Source of the DNA: Azorhizobium sp965227945
Lineage (GTDB): Bacteria; Pseudomonadota; Alphaproteobacteria; Rhizobiales; Xanthobacteraceae
Length of the DNA stretch: 64,000 nt
Direction: 5' to 3'
NCBI GenBank assembly: GCA_965227945.1
Contig: CBDDGQ010000005.1
Coordinates: forward strand, 1,178,001-1,242,000
Shown: positions 16,287 to 25,900 of the stretch, in pieces
Layout: each line of letters begins with the position of its first letter
How positions within the stretch are numbered: position 1 is the stretch's first letter
Made by a program: the position numbers and the translations under genes
The notes under the pieces: generated by a model
What the model saw: only the letters and a program-made list of their open reading frames with translations
Told to the model about the DNA's origin: nothing
The model's database searches: none

Positions 16287-16930
16287 GCATGCAGCACCAT
16301 CCCAGCGACGAAACCCTGATCCTCTACGCCGCCGGCATGCTGGAAGCCGGCCCGGCGGTGGTCACCGAAAGCCATTTGTCCGGCTGCGCCCCCTGCCGGG
16401 CGCGCCTGGCGACGTTCCGGGCCGCCGGGGGCGCCCTGCTGGACGCCTTGCCGCCCACGCCGCTGGCCGCCGAGGCGCTCACCGCCACCCTGTCCCGGGT
16501 CGCCGATCCGGTGCCGCCGGTGCCAGCCCGCCGCGCGCCGCGCCGCCAGCCGCTCGACATCGATCTGCCCGCCTCTTTGCGCGCCTATGAGTTCGGCCGC
16601 TGGTGGTGGATGGGGGTGGGGGTGCGCGGCTGCCGGGTCATCGTGCCCGGCCAGCCCAAGGCGACGGCCCGTCTGTTGCGGATCGCCGCCAATACCAAGA
16701 TCCCCGAGCACGGCCACACCGGCGCCGAGTTCACCCAGGTAATTTCCGGATCCTTCTCGGACGGGCGCAGCCAGTATCTGCCGGGCGATTTCTGCGAGGC
16801 CGACAGCGACGTGGATCACCAGCCCATTGTCGATCCCGATGGCGAGTGCATCTGCCTGGCCGCGATGGAGGGGCAGATGCGCCTGCATGGTTGGGTGGGC
16901 CGCGTTTTGCAGCCGTTCACCGGCTTTTGA
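16283..16930 (+). CDS. chrR: ChrR-family anti-sigma factor (zinc-binding, cupin C-terminus)
   Basis: 215 residues from the GTG at 16283, which has GGGAG 8 nt upstream; an ATG two codons later is the alternative. The N-terminal anti-sigma domain carries the zinc motif HxxxCxxC (SHLSGCAPC, about residues 32-40) and LYAAGMLE. The C-terminal cupin-like domain (about 115-200) has EHGHTGAEFTQVISGSFSD and GDFCEADSDVDHQP. ChrR holds a group-11 ECF sigma factor inactive until singlet oxygen or organic peroxide triggers release. Normally the sigma gene lies immediately upstream; here only a divergent promoter region does. It leads a rightward set with a hydrolase and a DUF1295 gene. Confidence 0.88.
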   Translation: MSMQHHPSDETLILYAAGMLEAGPAVVTESHLSGCAPCRARLATFRAAGGALLDALPPTPLAAEALTATLSRVADPVPPVPARRAPRRQPLDIDLPASLRAYEFGRWWWMGVGVRGCRVIVPGQPKATARLLRIAANTKIPEHGHTGAEFTQVISGSFSDGRSQYLPGDFCEADSDVDHQPIVDPDGECICLAAMEGQMRLHGWVGRVLQPFTGF

Positions 16931-16991
16931 TCCGTCGGATTCCGTTCTGGCGCGTTTTCGACCTGCCGCTGGCCGCATGGGGAGCCCGTTC

Positions 16992-17846
16992 ATGACCATA
17001 GCGCTCTCTCCCGTGGCGGTCCTGAATGCCATGGCCGGCCTTGGCCGCCATGGCGAGGTGCGCGACCTCGCCTATGGACCGCATCCCCGTCACCGGCTGG
17101 ATGTCTATTGTCCGCTCCAGGCCGCGGCGGCGCGGCCCGTGGTGATGTTCTTCTATGGCGGCGGCTGGGAAGAGGGCGAACGGGCCGACTATCGCTTCGT
17201 GGGCGCGGCATTGGCGGCGCAGGGGATCGTCGCAATCATTCCCGACTATCGTGTCTATCCGGAAGTGCGCTTTCCCGCCTTCCTCGACGATGCGGCCGAC
17301 GCCACCCGCTGGGCCCGCGACCATGCCGCCGATTTCCGCGGCGATGCCACCCGCATGGTGCTCATGGGCCATTCCGCAGGGGCGCATATGGCAGCCATGC
17401 TCGCCTTGGACCGGAAGTGGCTGGGAACGCGCGGCCTGGCGCCGGAGCGCGACCTGCGCGGCATGGTCGGCCTCTCCGGACCGTATGATTTTCTCCCCCT
17501 GCGCAGTCCCCGCCTGAAGGACATCTTCGGTCCCGAGGCCCGCTGGCGCGACAGCCAGCCGATCCATTTCGTCGATGGCACGGCGCCCCCGGTATTCCTG
17601 GCCTCCGGCCAGGTGGACACCGTGGTCGACCCCGGCAATGCGGCCCGCCTCGCGGGGCGCATTCGCACCGCCGGCGGCGAGGCGCGGGTGCGCCTGTATC
17701 CGCGCGTCGGGCATCCGACAATCCTTGGCGCCCTGGCCCCGGTGTTGCGGCCGCTGGCCCCCGTGCTGCGGGACACCACGGACTTCATCCGGGAGGTGAC
17801 CGCCGCTGCGGTGGCCAGTCCCATCCCCATCGAGGCCCACGCATGA
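16992..17846 (+). CDS. alpha/beta hydrolase (BD-FAE / acetyl-esterase type)
   Basis: 284-residue serine hydrolase related to hormone-sensitive-lipase-like esterases. The oxyanion segment is MFFYGGGWEEGERADYRF, the nucleophile motif GHSAGAHMAA, the acid lies in SGQVDTVVDPGN and the catalytic His in PRVGHPTI. The start ATG at 16992 gives the conserved N-terminus; longer in-frame starts overlap the chrR gene. It is 61 bp after chrR and its stop overlaps the DUF1295 start by 4 bp. A role in turnover of oxidised lipids under ChrR control is an inference from position. Confidence 0.85.
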   Translation: MTIALSPVAVLNAMAGLGRHGEVRDLAYGPHPRHRLDVYCPLQAAAARPVVMFFYGGGWEEGERADYRFVGAALAAQGIVAIIPDYRVYPEVRFPAFLDDAADATRWARDHAADFRGDATRMVLMGHSAGAHMAAMLALDRKWLGTRGLAPERDLRGMVGLSGPYDFLPLRSPRLKDIFGPEARWRDSQPIHFVDGTAPPVFLASGQVDTVVDPGNAARLAGRIRTAGGEARVRLYPRVGHPTILGALAPVLRPLAPVLRDTTDFIREVTAAAVASPIPIEAHA

Positions 17847-18661
17847 CCTATCCTCTGTTGATCCTGCTTCTGGCGGTGATGCTGTCGATCATCATGACCG
17901 TGGCCTGGGCGATTGCGGAGGGCACCGGCCAGTCCGGCTGGGTGGACAGCATCTGGTCCTTTGCCGTGGGGCTCGGCGGTCTGGTGGCCGCGCTGACGCC
18001 GGTGGTCGGGGCCCCCGGCCTCACCGAACGGCAGATCCTGGTGGCGGTCCTGGTGGCCGCCTGGGCGCTGCGGCTCGGCCTGCACATCGCCGGCCGCACG
18101 CGGGGCGGCGGTGATGATCCGCGCTATGCGGATCTGCGGGCGCAATGGGGCGACCGGGCCCGCGTGCAATTGTTCCTGTTCCTGCAAATCCAGGCGGCCA
18201 GCGCCTTTCTGCTGGTGCTGTCCATCCTGGTAGCGGCGCGCAATCCGGCCGCGGGCCTCGGCGTGATCGATGCGCTGGGCGCCCTGGTGCTGCTGGGCGC
18301 GGTCATCGGCGAAGGCGTGGCGGACCGCCAATTGACCCGCTTTCGCGCCGACCCGGCCCATCGTGGCCAGGTGTGCGACGTGGGACTATGGGGCGTGAGC
18401 CGGCACCCGAATTATTTCTTCCAGTGGCTCGGCTGGCTGGCCTATGCGGTGATCGCCTTGCAAGGGGTGGGTAGCTACCCCTGGGGTTGGCTGGCGCTGT
18501 CTGGGCCGGCCTTCATGTATCTGCTGCTGGTCCATCTCTCCGGCATCCCGCCGCTGGAAGCGCACATGGTGCGCTCCCGCGGCGATAAGTTTCGCGCCTA
18601 TCAGCGGCGGGTCAATGCCTTCTTTCCCGGCCCCGCCCGTCAGCTGAACCAAGCGCCGTGA
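17843..18661 (+). CDS. DUF1295 membrane protein (steroid 5-alpha-reductase-like)
   Basis: 272-residue integral membrane protein with about six segments. The C-terminal signature GLWGVSRHPNYFFQWLGWLAYAV and later RGDKFRAYQRRVNAFFPG match DUF1295/ isoprenylcysteine methyltransferase-like reductases. Family members are thought to act on lipids or sterol-like molecules in the membrane. The ATG overlaps the hydrolase stop by 4 bp. The 3' end overlaps the convergent DUF2177 gene by 22 bp. DUF1295 genes often accompany cfa/ChrR regulons. Confidence 0.87.
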   Translation: MTYPLLILLLAVMLSIIMTVAWAIAEGTGQSGWVDSIWSFAVGLGGLVAALTPVVGAPGLTERQILVAVLVAAWALRLGLHIAGRTRGGGDDPRYADLRAQWGDRARVQLFLFLQIQAASAFLLVLSILVAARNPAAGLGVIDALGALVLLGAVIGEGVADRQLTRFRADPAHRGQVCDVGLWGVSRHPNYFFQWLGWLAYAVIALQGVGSYPWGWLALSGPAFMYLLLVHLSGIPPLEAHMVRSRGDKFRAYQRRVNAFFPGPARQLNQAP

Positions 18662-19056
18662 ACCGCGCGGGCGATGACAAAGCCGAGGCTCGCCGCGACC
18701 GCCGTCACCAGCGTGCCCCAGGCGAGATCCACCAAAGTCAGCGCCAGCGGCCAGGCTTTCAGGGTCGCCTGATTGGTGAGGTCATAGGTGGCATAGGCGC
18801 AGAAGCCGAAGAAGGCGCCATACAGCAGCGCCGTGGTCCATTTGCCTGACGCCATCGCTGGCGTGGTGGCGAACACCACCATGCCGACCACATAGATGAG
18901 ATAGAAGGCGATGGCGGGGGCGGCGCGGAACTTCTCCAGCACCATGTCGCCCAGCATGGGGCGGTAGAAGGCCGTGCCCATCACGGTGAGCCAGACGGCA
19001 TCCAGGCCGAAAAACACAAGGGCAGTGGCAACGTAAGCCAGGATATAGAAGGACAT
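18640..19056 (-). CDS. DUF2177 family small membrane protein
   Basis: 138 residues and about four membrane segments, with the family pattern FFGLDAVWLTVMGTAFYRPMLGDM near the start and GAFFGFCAYATYDLTNQATLKAWP in the middle. The ATG at 19056 is the first with the conserved N-terminus; a longer frame extends into the intergenic region. Function is unknown; the family is commonly found in photo-oxidative and general-stress gene sets. A TGATCC-N18-TACCAG site lies 38-67 bp upstream. Confidence 0.85.
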   Translation of the reverse strand: MSFYILAYVATALVFFGLDAVWLTVMGTAFYRPMLGDMVLEKFRAAPAIAFYLIYVVGMVVFATTPAMASGKWTTALLYGAFFGFCAYATYDLTNQATLKAWPLALTLVDLAWGTLVTAVAASLGFVIARAVHGAWFS

Positions 19057-19093
19057 GAATGCTCCTGCTGCGCGCCGCATGCGCCAGTTGTGA

Positions 19094-19123
19094 CTGGTAC
19101 GCCCCCCGGCCCGCAGCGGATCA
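19094..19123 (-). promoter_or_regulatory. candidate ECF promoter TGATCC-N18-TACCAG
   Basis: Minus-strand TGATCC (19123-19118) and TACCAG (19099-19094) with an 18-nt spacer, ahead of the DUF2177 gene. Same geometry and same A at position 5 of the -10 as the three other sites in this region. Confidence 0.5.
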
Positions 19124-19181
19124 GCCCGTGCCGCCCGTCGGCGGGGGGAGAGAGAACGCAAGATCAAGGAGACGCATCGCC

Positions 19182-19682
19182 ATGGCTGAAGGTTCCCCGC
19201 TCTTTTCTCCCGCCGGGCTGCGCAATGCGGCGCTGGCCATCGGCCCGGTGGTGGCGGCCTCGGTGCTGGGGCAGATCGCCACCTTCCCCAATCTGGCGCC
19301 CTGGTATGCGGGCCTCGCCAAGCCCTCCTACAATCCGCCCAACTGGATTTTCGGTCCCATGTGGACCGCGCTGTTCGTGCTGATGGCCTATGCCGTCTGG
19401 CGCATCCTGCGGCAGCCGGAGGGCACGCCGGGACGCGGGCGGGCGCTCACCTTGTTCTTCATCATGCTGGCGCTGAATGCCGCCTGGTCCTGGATGTTCT
19501 TCTATCTGCACAGCCCGCTGCTGGGGCTGGTGAACATCATCCCGCAATGGCTGCTGATCGTGGCCACCATCTTTGCCTTCCGCCGGGTGGACGCCGTTGC
19601 CGGCTGGTGCCTGGTGCCGCTGGCGGTGTGGGTGGCGTTCGCCAGCGCGGTGAATTTCGGCGTGTGGCGGCTGAACGGCTGA
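19182..19682 (+). CDS. tspO: TspO/MBR family tryptophan-rich sensory protein
   Basis: 166-residue five-segment membrane protein. The hallmark loop YAGLAKPSYNPPNWIFGPMWTALFVLMAYAVW and the segment LALNAAWSWMFFYLHSPLLGL identify the TspO/translocator family, which binds porphyrins and in Rhodobacter helps adjust gene expression to oxygen. The ATG follows AAGGAGA closely. It is divergent from the DUF2177 gene, and its stop lies 6 bp from the stop of the convergent RND gene. Confidence 0.93.
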   Translation: MAEGSPLFSPAGLRNAALAIGPVVAASVLGQIATFPNLAPWYAGLAKPSYNPPNWIFGPMWTALFVLMAYAVWRILRQPEGTPGRGRALTLFFIMLALNAAWSWMFFYLHSPLLGLVNIIPQWLLIVATIFAFRRVDAVAGWCLVPLAVWVAFASAVNFGVWRLNG

Positions 19683-19688
19683 GCCGGT

Positions 19689-22600
19689 CTATTCTGCCGG
19701 CAGCGGGCGCGGGGCGCCCGCCGTGCGCCGGCCCCGCCGCCGCAGCCGGTCCAGCGCCAAATAGACCACCGGGGTAGAATAGAGGGTGAGGATCTGGCTC
19801 ACCAGCAGGCCGCCGATGATGGAAATGCCCAGCGGCTGGCGCAACTCGGCGCCGGTGCCGCTGGCCAGCGCCAGGGGCAAAGCCCCGAACACCGCCGCCA
19901 GCGTGGTCATCAGGATCGGCCGGAAGCGCTGCATGCAGGCCTCGCGAATGGCCTGCGCCGGCGACAGACCGCGGCTGCGCTCCGCATCCAACGCGAAGTC
20001 CACCATCATGATGGCGTTCTTCTTCACGATGCCGATCAGCAGGATCACCCCGATCATGGCGATCAGGCTGAACTCCGTGCGGAAGGCGATCAGCGCCAGG
20101 ACCGCCCCCAAGCCTGCCGATGGCAAGGTGGACAGGATGGTGATGGGGTGGACGAAGCTCTCATACAGGATGCCCAGCACGACATAGACCGTGGCCAGCG
20201 CCAGCAGGATCAGCAGCGGCTGGCTGGACAGCGACTGCTGGAACAGCTTGGCGGTGCCCTGGAAGGTGCCGTGGATGGTGGCCGGCACGCCGATCTCGGT
20301 CATGGTGCGATGGATCGCCTCCACCGCCTCGCCCAGCGTCTTGCCCTCCGGCAGGTTGAACGACAGCGTGGTGGCAGCGAACAGGCCCTGGTGGTTCACC
20401 GCCAGCGGCGTCGAGCCCGGGCCGAAGGTGGCGAAGGCCGACAGCGGAATGGAGGGTGAAAAGCGGGTGCTCACCGCCGCGCCGGTGGAGGCGCCCGAGC
20501 GGGTGGAATTGGCGATGCGATTGGTATTGGCATTGCGCACCGCGTCCGCCGCCAGATCCACCGTGGAGGTGCTGGCCGCCGCCGCCAGGCCCGCGGTGGC
20601 GGCCGCGCCCGCCAATGCGCCGCCGGTGGTGCTGATGCGGATGTCGTCCAGGGTGCGCGGGTCCTGCCAATAGGCCGGGGCCACCTCCATCACCACATGA
20701 TACTGGTTGAGGGGCGCATAGATGGTGGACACCTGCCGCTGGCCGAAGGCGTCGTACAGCGTGTTGCTGATCTGGCTCATGGTGAGCCCCAGCTTGGCGG
20801 CGGTGTCGCGGTCGATGTCCAGATCCACCTCCAGGCCTTTTTCCTGGGTGTCGGAATTCACGTCGGCCAGTTCGGGAATGTGCTGCAGGGCCTCGGTGAT
20901 CTTCGGCGTCCAGGTGCGCAGGGCCGCCAGATCGTCGCTCTGCAAGGTGAACTGGTACTGGGCGTTGCTCTGCCGTCCGCCAGCGCGCACGTCCTGCATG
21001 GCCTGGAGGAACAGCATGGCGCCGGGCACGCCGGAGAGCTTGCCGCGCAGCCGGGCGATCACCTGATCGGCGGAGGCATCGCGCTCCGCCAGCGGTTTCA
21101 GGGAGACGAACACATAGCCGGAATTGGTCTGGCCGCCGCCGGTATAGCCGACCACGCTGTCCACCGCCGGATCGGCCTTGATGATGGCGACGAAGCGCGC
21201 CAGCTTCTGCCGCATCAATTGGAACGAGATGCTCTGGTCCGCCTGGATGCCGCCCACCAATTGGCCGATGTCCTGCTGCGGGAAGAAGCCCTTCGGCACC
21301 ACGCGGAACAGATGGACATTGAGCGCGATGGTGGCCGCCAGCAGCAGCAGCACATAGACGCCGTGGCGCAGCGCCCAGTCCAGCGTCACGCCATAGAAGC
21401 GCAGCACCCCCGCATAGGCCCGCCCCACCAGCCGCCCGATGCGGCCCGGCGGGCGCTCGGCGCGCTTCTCGCGCAGCAGATAGGCGCACATCATGGGCGT
21501 GGTGGTGAGCGAGACCACCATGGACACCAGCACGGTCACCGACAGCGTGACCGAGAATTCGCGGAAGAACCGCCCGACGATGCCGCCCATGAGCAGCAGC
21601 GGGATGAACACCGCGATCAGCGACAGGGTCATGGACAGGACGGTGAAGCCCACCTCCTTGGCCCCCAGCAGCGCCGCCTGCATGCGCGACATGCCGGCTT
21701 CCACGTGGCGCGAGACATTCTCCAGCACCACGATGGCGTCATCCACCACGAAGCCGGTGGCGATGGTCAGCGCCATCAGGGAGAAATTGTCCAGGCTGTA
21801 GCCCAGCATATACATGGCGGCGAAGCTGCCCAGCAGCGACACCGGCACCGCCACGCAGGGGATCAGCGCGGCGCGCACGTCGCGCAGGAAGGCGAACACC
21901 ACCGCCACCACCAGGATCACCGCGATCACCAGCGAGCGCTCCACATCCTCCAGCGAGGCGCGGATGGTGGCGGTGCGGTCCTGGGCGATGGAGATGTCGA
22001 TGTCGGCGGGGATGGAGGCGCGCAGTTCCGGCAGCGCCTCCTTCACCCGCTCCACGGTGTCGATGATGTTGGCGCCGGGTTCGCGGGCCAGGATGATGAG
22101 CACCGACGGCTTGCCGTCGGCGAGGCCCTCGTTGCGCACGCTCTCCACCGAATCCTCGACGGTGGCCACATCCGACAGCCGTACCGGCGCGCCCTTGCGA
22201 TAGGCGATCACCAAGGCGCGATAGGCGGCGGCCTCCTTCGCCTGGTCGTTGGTATAGATCTGCCAGCGCCGGTCGCCGGCCTCGATGGCGCCCTTAGGCG
22301 CATTGGCATTGGCGGCGGCCAGCGCCGCGCGCACGTCCTCCAGGCCGATGCCATATTGCGACAGCGCGTGCGGATTGATCTCCACCCGCACCGCGGGGAG
22401 CGAGGAGCCGCCGATGGTCACTTGGCCGATGCCCTTCACCTGGGACAGCTTCTGCTGCAGCACCGTGGCGGCGCTGTCATAGAGCTGGCCGCGGCTGAGC
22501 GTGCTGGAGGTCAGCGCCAGGATCATGATCGGCGCGTCGGCGGGATTGACCTTGCGATAGGTGGGATTTGAGCGCAGCGCCGCCGGCAGATCCGCCCGCG

Positions 22601-22943
22601 CCGCATTGATGGCCGCCTGCACGTCGCGGGCGGCGCCGTCAATGTCGCGGGCGAGGCCGAACTGCAAGGTGATGCGGGTGGAGCCCAGCGTGCTGGTGGA
22701 GGTGATCTCGCTGATGTCGGCGATCTGCCCCAGATGCCGCTCCAGCGGGGTGGCCACCGTCGCCGCCATGGTGTCCGGGCTGGCGCCGGGCATGGAGGCG
22801 GACACCATGATGGTGGGGATGTCCACCTGCGGCAGCGGCGCCACCGGCAGCTTGAAGAAGGCCAGCGCCCCCGCCAGCGCCAGCCCCAGCGTCAACAGCG
22901 TGGTGGCCACCGAGCGGCGGATGAAGGGGGCGGAGATGTTCAC
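19689..22943 (-). CDS. mdtC: RND multidrug efflux permease, MdtC-like
   Basis: 1084-residue inner-membrane proton-driven pump with the RND layout of 12 membrane segments and two large periplasmic loops. The TM4 proton relay pair is intact (TIATGFVVDDAIVVLENVSR). Overlaps the MdtB-like gene by 4 bp, as expected for a heteromeric MdtBC pump. It is about 50 residues longer than its neighbours because of a low-complexity Ala/Thr/Ser/Asn-rich insert at about residues 768-829 (around 20455-20640) in the second periplasmic loop, between DIRISTTGG and IPLSAFATFG. Last gene of a six-gene operon headed by an ECF sigma factor. Confidence 0.92.
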   Translation of the reverse strand: MNISAPFIRRSVATTLLTLGLALAGALAFFKLPVAPLPQVDIPTIMVSASMPGASPDTMAATVATPLERHLGQIADISEITSTSTLGSTRITLQFGLARDIDGAARDVQAAINAARADLPAALRSNPTYRKVNPADAPIMILALTSSTLSRGQLYDSAATVLQQKLSQVKGIGQVTIGGSSLPAVRVEINPHALSQYGIGLEDVRAALAAANANAPKGAIEAGDRRWQIYTNDQAKEAAAYRALVIAYRKGAPVRLSDVATVEDSVESVRNEGLADGKPSVLIILAREPGANIIDTVERVKEALPELRASIPADIDISIAQDRTATIRASLEDVERSLVIAVILVVAVVFAFLRDVRAALIPCVAVPVSLLGSFAAMYMLGYSLDNFSLMALTIATGFVVDDAIVVLENVSRHVEAGMSRMQAALLGAKEVGFTVLSMTLSLIAVFIPLLLMGGIVGRFFREFSVTLSVTVLVSMVVSLTTTPMMCAYLLREKRAERPPGRIGRLVGRAYAGVLRFYGVTLDWALRHGVYVLLLLAATIALNVHLFRVVPKGFFPQQDIGQLVGGIQADQSISFQLMRQKLARFVAIIKADPAVDSVVGYTGGGQTNSGYVFVSLKPLAERDASADQVIARLRGKLSGVPGAMLFLQAMQDVRAGGRQSNAQYQFTLQSDDLAALRTWTPKITEALQHIPELADVNSDTQEKGLEVDLDIDRDTAAKLGLTMSQISNTLYDAFGQRQVSTIYAPLNQYHVVMEVAPAYWQDPRTLDDIRISTTGGALAGAAATAGLAAAASTSTVDLAADAVRNANTNRIANSTRSGASTGAAVSTRFSPSIPLSAFATFGPGSTPLAVNHQGLFAATTLSFNLPEGKTLGEAVEAIHRTMTEIGVPATIHGTFQGTAKLFQQSLSSQPLLILLALATVYVVLGILYESFVHPITILSTLPSAGLGAVLALIAFRTEFSLIAMIGVILLIGIVKKNAIMMVDFALDAERSRGLSPAQAIREACMQRFRPILMTTLAAVFGALPLALASGTGAELRQPLGISIIGGLLVSQILTLYSTPVVYLALDRLRRRGRRTAGAPRPLPAE

Positions 22944-25900
22944 AGCGGCGCCTGCTTCGGCGTCAGGCCGGTGAGGCGGGACAGCCGCTTGGCGAGGCCG
23001 TCGAAGGCCAGATAGATCACCGGCGTGGTGAACAAGGTGAGGATCTGGCTCGCCACCAGTCCGCCGATGATGGCGATGCCCAACGGCGCCCGCAGCTCCG
23101 AGCCGGCGCCGGTCCCCAGCACCAGCGGCACGGCGCCCAGAATGGCCGCCATGGTGGTCATGAGGATGGGGCGGAAGCGCAGCAGGCAGGCCTGGAAGAT
23201 GGCCTCGCGCGGCGCCAGCCCCTGGGTGCGCTCCGCATCCAAAGCGAAGTCGATCATCATGATGGCGTTCTTCTTCACGATGCCGATCAGAAGAATGATG
23301 CCGATGATGCCGATGATGTCCAATTGCCCGCCGGTGGCCATCAGCGCCAGCAGCGCCCCGACGCTGGCGGAGGGCAAGGTGGACAGGATGGTGATGGGGT
23401 GGATGTAGCTCTCATAGAGCACCCCCAGCACCACATAGACCGTGACGATGGCCGCCAGGATCAGCAGCAGCTGGTTGTTGAGCGTGCCCTGAAAGGCGAG
23501 CGCCGCCCCCTGGAACGCCGTGGTGATGCTGCGCGGCATGCCGATCTCGGCCTCCGCCCTCTGGACCGCATCGACGGCCGCCCCCAGCGCCACCCCCGGC
23601 GCCAGATTGAACGAGACGGTGACCGCCGGGAACTGGCTCAGATGGTTGATCTGCAACGGTGCCGGCCGCTCGGTGATGGTGGCGATGGCCGACAGCGGCA
23701 CCTGCCCGCCGCCGGACGAGGGCAGATGGATCGTCTCCAGCGACTTCAGACTGGCCTGGAGCTTGGGATCGGCTTCCAGGATCACCCGATACTGGTTGGT
23801 CTGGGTGAAGATGGTGGAGATGATGCGCTGGCCGAACGAGTCATAGAGCGCATTGTCCACGGTGGCGGTGGTGATGCCGAAGCGGGCGGCGGTGTCGCGG
23901 TCGAGCGTAATGTCCACCGCCAGGCCCTTGTCCAGTTGGTTGCTGGAGACGTCCGCCAGTTCCGGCTGGGCGGACAATTTGTCCACCAGCTTGGGCACCC
24001 ATTTGGCCAGGTCCTCCGGATCGGTGTCGGAGAGCACGAACTGATACTGGCCCCGGCCCACCGTGGCATCCACGGTCAGGTCCTGCACCGGCTGCATGTA
24101 GAGCGCGATGCCCGACAGGCCCGCCACGGAGGCATTGATGCGGCGGATCACGTCGGAGACGCCCGAGGTGCGCTGCTCCCGCGGCTTCAGCTCGATGAGG
24201 AAGCGGCCGTTGTTCAGCGTGGTGTTCGTCCCGTCGGTGCCGATGAAGGACGAGAGCCGGGTGACGTCCGGATCCTTCAGGATCTGCGCCGCCAGCGCCT
24301 GCTGGCGTTCCGCCATGCCGGCGAAGGAGATCGACTGGGACGCCTCCGACACGCCCTGGATCAGGCCGGTGTCCTGCACCGGGAAGAAGCCTTTCGGGAT
24401 CACCACATAGAGCGCCGCCGTGAGCCCCAGCGTCGCCACCGCCACCAGGAGGGTGAGCGGCTGATGGCGCAACACCACGGTGAGCATGCGCCCATAGACC
24501 GCCACCAGACCGTCGAACCAGCTGCGCCGCGGCGGACCGGCGTCGCGCGGGGCGGGGGTGTGGGGCTTCAGCAGCCGGGCGCACATCATCGGCACCAGGG
24601 TCAGCGACACCACCGCCGAGATGAGGATGGTCACCGCCAGCGTGATGGCGAATTCCCGGAACAGCCGCCCCACCACATCGGCCATGAACAAGAGCGGGAT
24701 CAGCACCGCGATCAGCGACACGGTGAGCGAGACGATGGTGAAGCCGATCTGCGCCGAGCCCTTCAGCGCCGCCTCGAACGGCTTCATGCCCTGCTCGATA
24801 TAACGCGAGATGTTCTCGATCATCACGATGGCATCGTCCACCACGAAGCCGGTGGCGATGGTCAGCGCCATGAGCGAGAGATTGTTGAGGCTGAAGCCCG
24901 CCAGATACATCACGGCGAAGGTGCCGACGATGGACAGCGGCACCGACAGGCTGGGAATGATGGTGGCCGGCACATTCCGCAGGAACACGAAGATCACCAG
25001 CACCACCAGAACCACCGCGAACACCAGTTCGAACTCCACGTCGCGCACCGAGGCGCGGATGGTGGTGGTGCGGTCGGTGAGCACCTGCACATCCATTGCG
25101 GCGGGCAGGGTGGCGGTCAGCTCCGGCAGCAGCGCCTTGATCTCGTCCACCACGGCGATGACATTGGCGCCCGGCTGGCGCTGCACGTTGAGGATGATGG
25201 CCGGCGTGGTGTCCATCCAGGCGGCGAGCTTCTCATTCTCGGCGCCGCCGACCACTTCGGCCACCTGATTGAGCCGCACCGGGGCGCCCTTGCGATAGGC
25301 GACCACCAGATCGTTATAGACCGCCGGATCCTTGATCTGGTCGTTGGCCTGCACCGTGTAGGCGCGCATGGGGCCGTCGAAGCTGCCCTTGGGGCTGTTG
25401 ACGTTGGCATTGGCGATGCCGGTGCGCAGGTCGTCGATATTGAGCCCGTAGGCGGCGAGCGCCGACAGATTGGCGCGGATGCGCACCGCCGGCCGCTGGC
25501 CCCCGCCCAGGCTCACCAGCCCGACCCCCTGCACCTGCGAGAGCTTCTGCGCCAGGCGGGTATCGGCCAGATCCTCCAGCGCGGTTGGGCTCAGGGTCTT
25601 GGAGGTGACGGCGAGGGTCAGGATCGGGGCGTCGGCGGGATTGACCTTGGCATAGATGGGCGGCGCCGGCAGGTCCGAGGGCAACAGATTGCCCGCCGCA
25701 TTGATGGCCGCCTGCACCTCCTGCTCGGCCACGTCCAAGGTCAGGTCGAGGCCGAACTGCAAGGTGATGATGGAGGCGCCCGCGGAGCTGGACGAACTCA
25801 TCTGCTTGAGGTTGGGCATCTGGCCCAATTGGCGTTCCAGCGGGGCGGTGATGGACGAGGTCATCACCTCCGGGCTGGCGCCGGGATAGAAGGTGCGCAC

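Noticed and set aside
16928..16957. Another TGATCC at the chrR stop codon as a promoter for the hydrolase gene
   Set aside because: No TAnnA at the 18-nt spacing, and the hydrolase lies 61 bp behind chrR in an apparent operon.
20161..21489. Long second frame on the minus strand inside the MdtC-like gene
   Set aside because: It is an overlapping frame in the same direction as mdtC with Arg/Gly/Pro-rich composition and no start context. The MdtC frame covers all RND motifs.
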